A DNA stretch of 64,000 bases from Archegozetes longisetosus (lineage: Eukaryota > Arthropoda > Arachnida > Sarcoptiformes > Trhypochthoniidae): NCBI GenBank assembly GCA_018873245.2, contig JAEMBT020000002.1, positions 2,580,001-2,644,000 of the forward strand. Direction: 5' to 3'. The stretch's first letter is position 1. Every line of letters starts with the position of its first letter. Under the pieces are notes generated by a model that made no database searches, was not told the DNA's origin, and saw only the letters and a program-made list of their open reading frames with translations. The translations under genes and the position numbers were made by a program. This document shows, in pieces, positions 10,641 to 21,820 of this stretch.

Positions 10641-11522
10641 TTTCACATACTCATGACACTGGGATCGGTTATGTATTTAGTAGAGCTTAAGTTCATTTTT
10701 GTCATTGGAAAAGATTCTTCCATTTCTTTATTAATTTAATTAATATTCGAGTAGGTTATAGAAAAAAAACTTAAACTTCAACAATTTGGTAAAAATGTTT
10801 GAAATGAACAAAGTTCAAATTCAAAAAACCATTAGCTATTCAAAAATTCTATCGATATAAAAACGTTCCTATAAAATAATTTCGAAGATTAAATGCTTGA
10901 TGAAATACTTCTGCTCAGATAAGAACTGATTGTTAAACATAATTGAACTTTTAATTCACAGCAAATAAATCATATTAAATACCTTCTCATATGATTAAAG
11001 TGTTTGGGAATTAATGGAAATAGAATTATTGCATAATTTTACACTGATTCATTCGATAGATACCTGCAATTTTTTATAATTACTATAGTTAAAATTCTAT
11101 TCACTTTATCTCTAACCTTGCAATCAGTTTCGCAACTTATCATAAGGAAGATTAAAATATGTCCTACTTTAGGAAGGACACTCCACAGCTTTTTTATTAT
11201 TTCTATTTAGATTATGTGATAAAAATTATTTCGAAATATTTAACTTTTCATGATTATTAATTATGTAAAGCTATTTATCAGCTCTCATAATATTCAACAA
11301 TCTTCATATCTGAGTAATGCTGAATATTTTAAGTTTAAACTTGTCGTTAACCAAATGGGACACGCAACGTGTCTCAAATTGACGCTTCATTTATTTTTTA
11401 AATAAATTTAAAATGAAAAAGGATTTCAACAACATTTTAAAAGTAAAATAAGCAGTAAATAATGCAAATTAATCAATTAAATTTTCAAAGTGTCCTCGTC
11501 AGTGGCTACCAAATGGCAAAGT

Positions 11523-11765
11523 TTCTTTTGAAGACTGTCAATGAATTTTTGTGTAAATTTTGCTTCTGATCTCCTCAACTTCTCTCTTTATGACCAATTT
11601 CAGCTCATCAATGGTATCTGGAGCAGTACTGAAGATTCTGTTCTTGAGATATTCCAAAAGAAAGGAATCAAGCGGCGTGATGTCTGTAGATTAGGTGGTC
11701 ATTCGATACCACTTTCCGTGTGGCGCTTGATGTCCAAGCCTATAAATTATCCTGCTCCAAACTTA
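11523..11765 (-). pseudogene. C-terminal fragment of an IS630/Tc1/mariner-type transposase
   Basis: Read on the - strand, the peptide contains G-I-E, then a stop where W would be expected, then P-P-N-L, and in the next frame L-D-S-F-L-L-E-Y-L-K-N-R-I-F. This is followed by an alpha-helical tail with D-T-I-D-E-L-K. The order matches the conserved C-terminus of IS630/Tc1/mariner transposases (P-P-x-S-P-D-L-x-P-L-D-F-F-L-W-G-Y). At least one stop and one frameshift break it. The catalytic core upstream is not recognisable and no certain terminal repeats were found. It separates the two copies of the duplicated segment. Confidence 0.65.
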
Positions 11766-12159
11766 ACAATATTTTGTAAACATGTGTGTGTTTCAAATTG
11801 AACTAGCAGTCATTTACACTCCACATACTTTGAGGAATTATGGCGTATTAAAATCATAACTTTAAATAAAATAGTTTTAATTTTAATTTTAAAAATCGAA
11901 TTAAAAATTTTGGGACGCATTGTAACTACATTAATATAAGACATTTGATGCTATCACTTTTGAAAATAAGACCTCATTCAAGCTCTCTAAAATTTGGAAA
12001 ATACTTCTATAAGTAATGACAGATGATCAAATTTATATTCTGCTGTCTCGAAAATTCTCATTGGACCAAAAATTCTTTTCAAACTGAAACTTTCTAGTAT
12101 AAAGCTCTAAAAATTCATCACTTGCTCCTGAAAGTTTTACTCCACCCTAAATAGACTTT

Positions 12160-13680
12160 ACTGTTTAGGAGATTTTTTTCCAAAAACTTTTTGAAACTTT
12201 TTTGAGCGGATAAGCTGTATATATAGTTCGGCTTGAATTATGTTCTCACTCAGAGCTTGATAGTAAAGAATAAATCAACAGACATGTAAAATTCTAAAGC
12301 GTGTTGAGAACTTCAAACAGTTCTTGAGTGATTGAGTGATTTTTCAAAGTTTTCTAAATATTTGTCGTTTACCTAAATTTTGCTTGTAAATTATAGAAGA
12401 CTTCTGACAATAGGGTTAAGGGGAATGAAGTTGAATTGAAGTGAAGCAAACACCAGAATACTCGTAACAAGAATTTGAATATTCGAATGATGGTTATGCA
12501 AACTGTTTATGTTAAACCTTACAAAACACTTCTTATAAAATTTTCAGAATGAAATTTGAATTGAGTGTGAATCATACTTATCTCGAGTGATATTCTGCTA
12601 TTATCAATAGAAAAATATTCTTTAAAGCAGCTGAATAACAATGGAACAAAAGAGAATTTTAAATTTAAATTTTTTAAGATTCTCAATATTTTCAACAATT
12701 TTTCTTATTTAACTTAATATTTGAGTCTACACAAATAAAATTTGATACCATTATGAACGATCTCAGATGAATTAACGTTAATCCAAAAAGTTAGGCTCAC
12801 ACACAACACCGCTTTCTACAGTTTATTGTTGTTCTACAATTAGGGCATAAATGATATTTGTCTTTGAATTTGCTGACACAAAATGGCAAACATTCTAGAA
12901 AAAGAACACTATAGGAAAGGCAATTAATTTATCAGAAAGAAATTGAATAATGTAAATGTTAATCTCACGCAAAATAGAAAAGTACGCAAAAAGTACAGGT
13001 ACAACGTACCATCATCTTCGATAATTAATATTGAAATTTGTTGATGACATGCTGAACAATTAACTTGCACCGGATATTTTCCATACATGTTTATGTGTTT
13101 TGCCACTGCTATTTGTTCGGCAGAACTTAATTCTTACTCTAAAAGGAATGTTTCTTTTCTTCGATAATCAGACTCTTATTCGAGTATAGAAATCAAGCAA
13201 GGCTTTGAAAATCGATAAACTAGTGAAAACTTTTAGATTCAGCGAAGGTTCTCAGCTTAAAAAATTGGCAAAATTTGAAAATTGAACTTTTGATGAAATT
13301 TTGTTTTATTAACTATGACTAAATCGATTGCAAACTTAATATTTTACCTTAATGTATACTTAATTTTATCTTAATTCTATACTTAATATATATCTTTATA
13401 TATGAAAAGAGTACTTCATCAATTAATGCGAAATTATTGCTTACACAGTAAGCCAACTACTTGTCTACTATTTTCATAGATATTTTCAAACCTTGGTGTT
13501 TGATACTTTTCTAATCAAAGCGTTATTTTAATTTTATCTCTAAGCTGAGAATCAATTTGGCTTCTCTAATCATCAGGAAGATTAAATATATCCTACTTTT
13601 CTCAAAACAATCTACAATTTTGTTATTCTACTTAAGTTTCCAGATAAATGCTCACTGATATTTCTTTACGATATATTTAC
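12160..13680. repeat. Tandem segmental duplication, copy B
   Basis: Homologous to 9760-11260 at an offset of about 2.4 kb. A short block at its left edge, CTTGAAAGTTTTACTCC in variant form (about 12127-12153), recurs at about 13992-14020. It may mark the boundary sequence of the duplicated unit. It carries the better-preserved of the two LITAF-like relics. Confidence 0.65.
12797..13106 (-). pseudogene. Divergent, probably inactive LITAF-like copy
   Basis: Exon 1 encodes K-Y-P-V-Q-V-N-C-S-A-C-H-Q-Q, equivalent to the first zinc knuckle of the intact gene at 6.1-6.5 kb. Exon 2 encodes C-L-P-F-C-V-S-K-F-K-D-K-Y-H and then C-P-N-C, ending at a TGA at 12797. Both knuckles therefore survive. Two defects are visible. 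An in-frame TAA lies shortly upstream with no Met before the conserved region; the first Met is inside it, at 13088. No donor gives the phase-2 junction of the intact gene with a good consensus. Using GTACGT after E-D-D and the strong TTTTTCTAG acceptor keeps the frame but deletes the membrane-dipping hydrophobic run. A short, altered protein is possible but a pseudogene is more likely. Confidence 0.65.
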
Positions 13681-14322
13681 TTCCCCTTCAATTGAATTGT
13701 TATTTTGCTCAAGGTTCAGGTTATCAAAGTAAAAATCTCGAAGGCTTACAAGTTCACAAAATTTTAGACTTATTATCAGTATATACAGTACTATTTAGAA
13801 ATCTCATTTCCTTAATATAAATACTTTACTCGAAAAAAGACGAATCAATAGAAGTTTAATGAGGTTTTAAAAATTTTCCATCAGATAAAAAATTGCCAAT
13901 AAACAGTTATATTTTATTAATTGAAAAGTTTCTATTAGACGCAAATTGATTTGATAATAGACCTAGAATTGTATTTGGAGCCATCCTTTGTTCTTGAAAG
14001 TTTTACTCCACCCTAAAAGAGCTTCGAAATAGAGTGACGCAAAAATTGTACCATTACTTCACTTTGGAACACAAGTTAATATGATGTTCTACTTATGTAA
14101 TACCACATACACTACTTTACATTAGACTAACGCAATAGTAATGGTAACAGGAATAGAGTCTAATTTTAACTAATCCATAAAAATATATTCAGCCCTCCAT
14201 TAAAAAGAAAACATGCAATATGTCAGAGATATATAGAGAGGAGAAAAAGCCATTGCATTGCTTCACGACACGCAAAGGAATAGTCAATTCTTAACTAGTG
14301 TTTACTCTCATATCTCCTAGAA

Positions 14323-14355
14323 ATGGGTGAAAAAAATAAATTTTGTTCGAGTTAG
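14323..14355 (+). promoter_or_regulatory. Possible upstream ORF in the leader of the 14.4 kb gene
   Basis: A pyrimidine-rich stretch ends in CTCCTAG at 14320, a good acceptor, followed at once by ATGGGTGAA. That ATG opens a 10-codon frame ending in TAG at 14353-14355, out of frame with the main product. If the leader is spliced here, this would be a short upstream ORF reducing translation of the tetraspan. Confidence 0.35.
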
Positions 14356-14419
14356 AAAAATTGATTCGTTTTGTCAATGTAGTGGATCTGAAGAAAGCGT
14401 TTTTGAACTTGTCAATAAA

Positions 14420-14833
14420 ATGGTTAAACAGTTGCAAAGACTTACGTCAATAATTAAATTTTCATTAATTACGATTCATGTATTGTTCGCGATATCATTT
14501 ATTATATTTATTATACCAATAAATGGTCTCTTTTTTAATGCCTGGAATCTCCTTTTTTATGGCTTACTATCTCTTAATTTAGTTCTTGGAATTCTAGCAG
14601 CCCTTAAGGAACTCTTTGCGACTCAAGTGATTTCAGCGATACTGACAGTGATTGCAATTATTTCCTGTTTCTCTATTGATCATCATTTAGCCGTTTGTTT
14701 TTCCCTATTGATTATATTCGTGTTCACATTGATTTTCTCTCTGTTGCTTTACTTGAAGCCGAAGGTTTCCACCACTTTCAATCAGCCAGACGTCAATCAA
14801 CAGAGTGAACAAGTCTCTCAACAAATTGTTTGA
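14420..14833 (+). CDS. Four-helix membrane protein, short polar tail
   Basis: Uninterrupted 137-residue protein of the same small tetraspan group. Helices lie at about 13-33, 43-61, 67-85 and 90-112. The end of helix 2 reads G-I-L-A-A-L-K-E-L, matching the I-G-x-I-x-E-H position of paralogues. The tail (113-137) is short, Gln-rich and has no PPxY, so it should not bind WW domains the way the 2.75 and 8.6 kb proteins do. The ATG at 14420 is chosen because it precedes the first amphipathic stretch. The frame stays open for about 30 codons upstream without a Met, so an upstream exon adding N-terminal residues cannot be excluded. No function can be assigned beyond a multipass membrane protein. 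Confidence 0.75.
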   Translation: MVKQLQRLTSIIKFSLITIHVLFAISFIIFIIPINGLFFNAWNLLFYGLLSLNLVLGILAALKELFATQVISAILTVIAIISCFSIDHHLAVCFSLLIIFVFTLIFSLLLYLKPKVSTTFNQPDVNQQSEQVSQQIV

Positions 14834-16477
14834 TAACTATTTTATTTTTTTCTCTAAGTTTTGTCACTTTGTTTTGATTATTTAATTGTTTATTTTATTA
14901 TCGAAGTCATACAATTTTGTGATTTTATGTGATTCTTTTTCAAATTGGATATTATGTGTATTTTTGATCATTTTTTCACCTTGTTAGTGATTGAGGTTTG
15001 TTTTGTTCAAATAAGAGACCAAACTTAAGAAATTTTCATAAAATAGCATGGACTTATTTTAAATAGATAATTATTATTTGTTAGAATTTTAGTACTGTTT
15101 AGTATAAGTTTTACGAAACAAACAGCGATCTGCATTCTACTAGAATATTCGTCAACCAAATTCTTTTGTCAGTTTTATCAATAAAATTGAGTTAAAGTTT
15201 GGAAAACTAAGTTTGAATTCTACTCAATAAAAGCTAAGATTGAATACTTGGTGTACAAGAGAATAGCCAGACTTTAAATATTTGAAGAGTGAATTTCTGG
15301 CTTTTTTCGAAAAAAAGTTAAATAAAAGTTGTTTTACATCATAAAGAGCACAAAATTATGATTCAAGTCTCGTGTTGTTTCTCACTTCTCAACCCTTTGA
15401 ACTAGAGGCCCAGTTATTATCGATTGACTCCGGGCTTTTGAAAAATAAATAAAAGTTTCAAGTTGAAATAAGTTTGAAATTAAAGTTGAGCTCAACTACT
15501 GTAAAGATTAAAGTAAACATTTATTGGCCTCAAAACCATAATTTTGAATATTACTGTTGAAAGCAATTGTTTGAGAAAGTAATTATTTTGAAACAAAATC
15601 ATTTCTGATGGACAGGCGTTAAATCATCAATATTTAAATACTATTTAAATGCTGTTCAAAATTCATCAAATTTTGAAGTCTAGTGAATATAAGTTTGAAA
15701 TATAGGATCGATATTTAGTTCTTATGCAGACATAATAGAGCGTAAAAATTTCGATTTAAATTTTATGGTGTTTTAAATATTAATCTTATGCAAACTTTTA
15801 CTATTCTACGTATATACCGATCACATTAGCATTCTTTAATATCTTCGTGTTTGTATTCACTCAGAATGAATTTTTAAGCGCTTTTGGAAAATTTATGTTA
15901 ATTTTTATATAAGCAATAAATTAAAGTCTACTTCTCAAAAGAATATCAAATATCAAGAAACAGAATACGCTGATCAGAGAATAAACATCTAATTATTTGT
16001 AAAGAATATTATTTTTGAAGCGCAAAATTTTTCTCATTCATAGTAAACAAATAGTAATTTGAAACACTCATTATTGAAGTGGTTCAAATAAACATTAGTT
16101 TTGAAGATATCAATAGAAAAATGATTTGCTCTCAAACTTTCTATTTATTTAACTTATATATTATGGTTAAGAAAATGTCGCTCAAAACGGATTGGTTAAC
16201 GAGAAAAGGGAGGACAAGAGAATTAACTTCTAATCAAATTAGAAGGAGTCACACGAAAAACGTGTCAATACAGTCAAGTAATTAAGTGAAAGCTCGCATT
16301 TTGCTTCAAAACAAAATAAAAATACTATTAATGACAGTAAGAACCCATATTCTACAACTTTTATCACGTTCAGTCATATTATGGGTAATAATAAAATCAT
16401 CAAAATATCTAATATTTAAGAGGCCGATAGTGACGCCTTAAGGAACAGCTCATCAGAACTTTTAGGGTTCAATAAAT

Positions 16478-16479
<2 letters not shown>
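14834..16479. other. Intergenic, AT-rich
   Basis: No gene supported. A 68-codon open frame at about 16079-16285 has no start context, no domain features and a length expected by chance in such AT-rich DNA. Confidence 0.45.

Positions 16480-16529
<50 letters not shown>
16480..16529. repeat. (CT)25 microsatellite
   Basis: Uninterrupted CT dinucleotide repeat of 50 bp. A shorter (CT)n tract lies 500 bp downstream, in front of the spliced tetraspan gene. Confidence 0.95.
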
Positions 16530-16532
<3 letters not shown>

Positions 16533-16679
16533 CAACCAAATTCTCTTCAGCCTTATTACTAAGGTAAATTGTTTTTAAAAATCTGAATTCAACCAAAACT
16601 GATATTGAGAACTAGAAATGAACCAAATTTAGAGTTTCTTCTTTAATCTGAATTAGTTTTTCGAAAAACTGCAACTTTA

Positions 16680-17025
16680 GGGCAAAAATTGTTGACTTAT
16701 GAATTTGTTCGGGAGGGGTTCGAGGAGTTGTGTGTACCTGCCCAAAAATCTCATAAAATGCTCTCTATTGATTCTAAGATGCCTTCTTTGACTCTATCCT
16801 AATCTCTTATACTCTGTTCTCCTTATTCTATCAAAACTGTTATGTAACACAACTATAACACAGGAATAACTCAATAGTAGGCGTGACTCTCATCGCCGAA
16901 GTGAGGAACACATCTGAGAAACGCGACAGCGATTACAATGAAAACATTTTGAAGTGATCGAAATCGATTTCAGTAGTGTTTTTCTCTGCTTGCCAACTAG
17001 TACTACACACTCTCCCACTCATTCG
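16680..17025. promoter_or_regulatory. GC-richer 5' flank of the 17.2 kb gene
   Basis: Less AT-rich than its surroundings, with TAGGCGTGA near 16879 (the same word occurs twice near 28075-28100) and pyrimidine-rich blocks. Its place directly ahead of a gene makes it a promoter candidate, but no TATA box or initiator can be chosen with confidence. Confidence 0.3.
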
Positions 17026-17045
17026 CTCTCTCTCTCTCTCTCTCT
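17026..17045. repeat. (CT)10 microsatellite
   Basis: CT dinucleotide tract about 165 bp ahead of the start codon of the spliced tetraspan gene. Confidence 0.85.
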
Positions 17046-17209
17046 TCTAGTGATTCTCTCTGTTGAGACTCACTTTAATTTTGTTCTAGAGAGAAATAGA
17101 GAGAATCAGAATCGAGAAGAATAATAATAATAAAATGTCGTAAAAGACTTGTGTATACTCTCTATTGAGCGTACTTTTTAGCAATAAAAATATATTTGAA
17201 TAGCAAGTC

Positions 17210-18125
17210 ATGGCAAAGACATTAATTTGTATACATTTTTCTCGCACACTATTAGCTGTACTAATATTGCTATTTATCTTGATATCAATTTTGAAATTAT
17301 TCGGTTTTCCATACATGCCATCACCTGATTATTCTGCAATAGTTTTTGTTCTATTGGATTTGGTTCTAGTGGTCGGTCTTATAGCTGCTGCCACTCAACA
17401 TCTTAAGACTTTGATTGTGTTCGGTTGGCTAATAGGATTGACTTTTCTATTAATATTTTTTGGTAATACTGTTTCATCTCAATATCAAAGTGATCTATGG
17501 GGTAAGTAATAGCCATTGTAATATCCAATTTCATTGATTCATGTTTTAGATTTCTATTATTCCCAATATGGACTACAAATTCCATTAGCTAATCAGTATA
17601 TACAGTATTTTTTTTAAACAAATACCAATCTTCTTTAATGTATTTAGTTATATAAACAACATTTCTTAGTGACCAATGAAATAATACTAGCAACCCAATA
17701 ATCTATACCAGAATCTATACCAGGATTAACATTGAACAAATTTTTAATATTCAACTAAATCCTCGTTTTAGAGAAAATGATTGACTTATGAAAACATTTA
17801 CATAAAAGCTAATTAAACAAAAAGCCATTCACTCATAAAAAGCAGGAATTTTGTTTTCCTTAACACAAACTGATGAAAATAATAGCAAGTAATTAACTGG
17901 CTAATTAATTAACTATTTTTTGTTCTACTCGATTGCACAGGTATGTTATATATGCTTTGCATAACAATAGTCGCCTTCACAGACGCTGTTTGTATAATCA
18001 AATACCGAATGCCAAAGGAACAAATGGGTTTCGGATGTCACCAGCAGGTATTCGAAGTGCCGCCACCGCCTCCTGTCAACCAGTACTACGCCTCCAAGTC
18101 TGGGCCACAATTTCATGCAGTTTGA
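17210..18125 (+). CDS. Four-helix membrane protein with proline-rich tail (two exons)
   Basis: Coding exons 17210-17501 and 17941-18125 flank a 439 bp phase-1 intron with a perfect GTAAGT donor and a TTGCACAG acceptor. The split codon is G|GT (Gly98), and the joined frame of 477 bases gives 158 residues. Helices lie at about 12-31, 41-61, 66-85 and 99-118. The G-L-I-A-A-A-T-Q-H string ends helix 2. Helix 4 starts right at the second exon (M-L-Y-M-L-C-I-T-I-V), which is what supports this pairing of exons. The tail has a run of five prolines but no PPxY. Directly after the donor, a second potential acceptor at 17548-17549 would add a short terminal exon (D-F-Y-Y-S-Q-Y-G... to a TAA) and remove helix 4. 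A likely poly(A) signal, AATAAA, lies about 67 bp after the stop. Function unknown; same small family as its neighbours. Confidence 0.8.
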
Positions 18126-18192
18126 ACTTAAACTAAAACGCAAGGAATGCTCTTTTGGTGAAAGCAACAAAAATATTCTTGAGGAATTTCTC

Positions 18193-18198
18193 AATAAA
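18193..18198 (+). terminator. Candidate poly(A) signal AATAAA
   Basis: AATAAA 67 bp past the stop codon of the two-exon tetraspan. The position is normal for a short 3' UTR, but the hexamer is common by chance in this AT-rich sequence. Confidence 0.45.
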
Positions 18199-20124
18199 AA
18201 ATACAACAATTTCAAGCGAACTTTACGAACAATCGAGAAATTTCTTAATGGATGAGCATTGAAACCAGTTTTCAAGAATTATGATTCTTACGATAAATGT
18301 GTTGAGCCCCGAAGAGAACAATTAGATCTTTTTCGGATTGCTATACAATTTATTTTATACTTTTTTTGTATTGAAAGCTAAATAATTGGACAGAAATAAT
18401 CAGCTATTTATTCGGTGCTATTGTTAAAAATTGGGAAAATTTTCTCATTTTATTTCTGATTTTTTCCCAATTTTTATTGATATCCAAACATATGGTGTTT
18501 GACATTCACAATAACTTGATTCAAATTCCAATGCATACTAGTCTTGGAATTTGTATTAACTTTTTCTTTACATACAAAAATGATTGTGAAAAACAGACTT
18601 TAGCTCAATATTTGTTGCATTATATTTGAACAAATTTTCTTTACATATAAATTAAAGTTTTATGAGTCTTACATTTTAAGGAGTTTAGGGATTTCTTGAG
18701 CAAAGTCACAGTATATTCCGCTCATTTCAATCCTCATTTCAAAAATGATTAATTATCTGAAAAATTGTTTTGACAAACAATGTATAAGAATAAGAATCTT
18801 ATACATGTTTTTCGTTGAGACCTAAGTTTTTAGTCTGAAATCAATAATAATAAATTGAGCATTAGTAAAGAAATAGAATTGTATATAAGCTTGGAGAAAA
18901 AAAATTTGATTTGTTTTTGATGTAGTGCTTATACTCTGTATAAAACGATGAGAAAAATGTAATAAAACATAAGTAATAATGCTATTCACAAATAACAAGG
19001 AAAACAAATTGAGCTCAAAGTACGAAATCAGACATAAATAATATTGTTTGATGTGCCAAATGGTAGTCAGTTATGAAAATAACGGAATATGTTTAAGATC
19101 TTATTTATTTTTAGACACTTAACAATAAGCTTAGTAATAATAATAATAAATGAATTGCTTATGTCATTTTTATTTAATAACTAGGAATAATTGCAGAGTA
19201 ATTAGGAATAAATAGAATATGTTTATTCATTTAAAGAATAAAATCAACAAATTGTAGAATATTTAGGAGTTGCAATGTTCTTATTATTTCAAATTTTTAA
19301 TTTTTTAATTGTTAACCAATTTAATTGACAATGAATTTTAAGAATTTTACAGAAAACAAAAAAGTTTCAAAACTGTCATCTTAAACAAAATGTAAATAAA
19401 ATTGCAATTTTATTTTCTTTTATATTGATAAAAGTTTATTACTTTTTGTATTCGAACAATTTATTCAATTTTGTGAACTGAATTTTTTATTTTGTTCAAA
19501 TTTTGTAATTTAGTTTGAGCCAAGTTTCAATTTCCATAAGTCTTTTGGTATCCATTGAAGTATTTGATCGAAAATATTTGCTTCTTTTCAACTCTGGCTT
19601 TTTAGTAAGCAATTTTCTATAACTTGAAGGATTGCTTCACTTGTAATGAGATTTAAGATTGATTTATATTATTGGTTAAGATCTAAGTGTTTTTTCTCCA
19701 AATATATAACAAACTGTAGTATAAATTGAATTGACGAAAATTACACATAAAAAAGCAAAGCCAAATATAGATAGAGTATTCGTGAAGTCTCATAAGAAAA
19801 AAATTAAAAGGATTTTTATGTTTTTCAAACTCAAATCAAATATATTTATATGAATTTGTGATAGATTTTTGATCAGATAATCAACATAAAAGTTGAGTAA
19901 TATATGAAATATAGTCAGAAATAAAACTTCATTTCCAAGAAGCGAAAGGAAATAATAATTTTGCTATATATTTTTATGTAAATAAGTTTTAATGCACAGT
20001 AAGTAAAAAAGTCCAAATTGGAATCTTAAGTGCGGTGCAAGTACGAGTACAAGTCGACTCAGTCAAGTATTAATAATTGAAACTCAAATATAAGTCATGA
20101 ACATCTTATGCAAAAAAACATTTT

Positions 20125-20127
<3 letters not shown>
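18199..20127. other. Intergenic, AT-rich
   Basis: No gene, no mobile element and no clear repeat. Short open frames here have low-complexity Phe/Ile/Leu/Asn composition expected from A/T-rich DNA. Confidence 0.45.

Positions 20128-20179
<52 letters not shown>
20128..20179. repeat. (CT)26 microsatellite
   Basis: CT dinucleotide repeat of about 52 bp, uninterrupted. Confidence 0.95.
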
Positions 20180-20182
<3 letters not shown>

Positions 20183-21820
20183 CATTTTACTTAATTCTCT
20201 TATGCTGTACTATATCTTTTACCCACAATTTCTTCTCTTCCTCTTCTTCTCATTCTCTAAATAGACTAACTATTGATTTAAATTTCGTTTCTTATGTACT
20301 GATTCTGTCCTATGAGCGACATTTACAGTTTTGTTGCTTTTCTTAACCATAAATGTAAGGAAATCGGGAAGTAAAAAGCTAGGTTTTTTCTTCTTGCCTA
20401 CAAATTCAACTTATGATCTGATGTGTTCGAACAAAATCATTGTGACTTTGTCAACTAATCAAATATTTAATGTAATCGTATGTTCTCATAAGTAAAATGA
20501 ATAAAAATGAATGAACTTGTATTTAATGTCAAAGTTTACCTAAAGAAATTGTCGTGTTGCGGCCCGATTCTTTAAAGATTGTTTTAGTCGGATTAGATTT
20601 TGTGCCTAATACTCTTAAAAATTGAAACAATGACAAAAAACTTATTTATTCTAATGATTGAGCAAATAAATTGAAGAGTATATTTGCTGTTTATTTATCT
20701 CCTTTGAGTACTTTGAACTGGCAACTACTTGACTAATGAAAGCCAGTTAAATTTAATATTAAATCTTATTATTAAAAAATGCTCTCTTTGAAAAGCTCAA
20801 GCTGCCAAAAGGCTTGCTTCACTACAGCAAAGCTTTTTTATCGAACAATTTGAAAGGAATTTAATTAGTGTTGCGACTGGCAGGACAAGGTAACCCAATC
20901 ATGGCTTATTATAGCACGATTCAACTACTTTCAAATCGTTATAATCACTGGGATTTAGTTCAAGTATTCTTGGAATAGTTAATAAAGTGATGATGCGGCT
21001 AGGTTTTAAGCTAGTTTTCAATTTGTTTAACGATCAAAATTATTAAAATATTTATACAGTTTGCACCCTTTTCAACATTTAGAAATACACATAAAAACTC
21101 AGAAAATTGATCAGATATGCTGTTTCAGCAGTAAGAATATCTAGAAAAGTAATTCATATAAATTGAATAGAAAATAATTAAAATTTTGATTATTTTGAGC
21201 TAAGCCGTGAATGTTGAAGGGCAAACTAAACAAAATTTGGCCGCAAAACAAATATCAAAACAAAAATGTAATGCCAACAGAATTGAGTTTATTTGAGAGA
21301 AGGCAAATTGAAATTTATTAGACGACATAAGTAAAATTACTGGTAATGTGTTTTGTGTCTGAATAATTTATTAAAATAGTGACAGAACTTTGACTAAATA
21401 TTCGCCACAGGAATAAAATCAAATAACATTCTATCCTAATATTTGCCTAATTAGTGTTTAACACGAATTTCAGCTATTCCTATAGTATTTTTATTAGAAG
21501 ACTTATAAATAATTTTCAACTTCAATGTTGTACATTCGCTGAAAATTTGAGTACAATTTCCTGACATTCCGACTTATATCGATCGCTTATATCGAGTGTC
21601 CCTCATTCGGCTCCTATTTCATAGTCGATATTGATTTTAAGTAATGATAAAAATATCCTAAATTACATCACACAATATGTATGGCAACTAAAGTGTTAGA
21701 ATTTATGAGCTTTAGATACTTTGAAATTATAAATACTTTTAAAGAGTTTATTGTTGAAAATATGTGCAATGCTTTCCACTACCAGTTGGTCGAATTGAGC
21801 TTTTCCTAAAAGTCAAACCA
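20180..21820. other. Intergenic, 5' flank of the 21.8 kb gene
   Basis: No gene supported. AT-rich with occasional GC-richer patches. Confidence 0.4.

Larger units (their letters stand above)
9760..11260. repeat. Tandem segmental duplication, copy A
   Basis: This segment aligns, with many small differences, to about 12160-13680. Matching landmarks are the stretch near 9877-9990 with that near 12250-12370, the LITAF C-terminal remnant near 10411-10475 with that near 12836-12900, and the AGGAAGATTAAA region near 11140 with that near 13570. The offset is about 2.4 kb, so the two copies arose by an old tandem duplication that included a LITAF-like gene. A transposase relic lies just beyond copy A. 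Confidence 0.7.

Noticed and set aside
11541-11801. 86-codon + strand frame
   Set aside because: Antisense to the transposase C-terminal relic, whose conserved strings read only on the - strand.
17946-18275. 109-codon - strand frame
   Set aside because: Antisense shadow of the second exon of the 17.2 kb tetraspan; the + strand reading has a proper helix, splice phase and stop.
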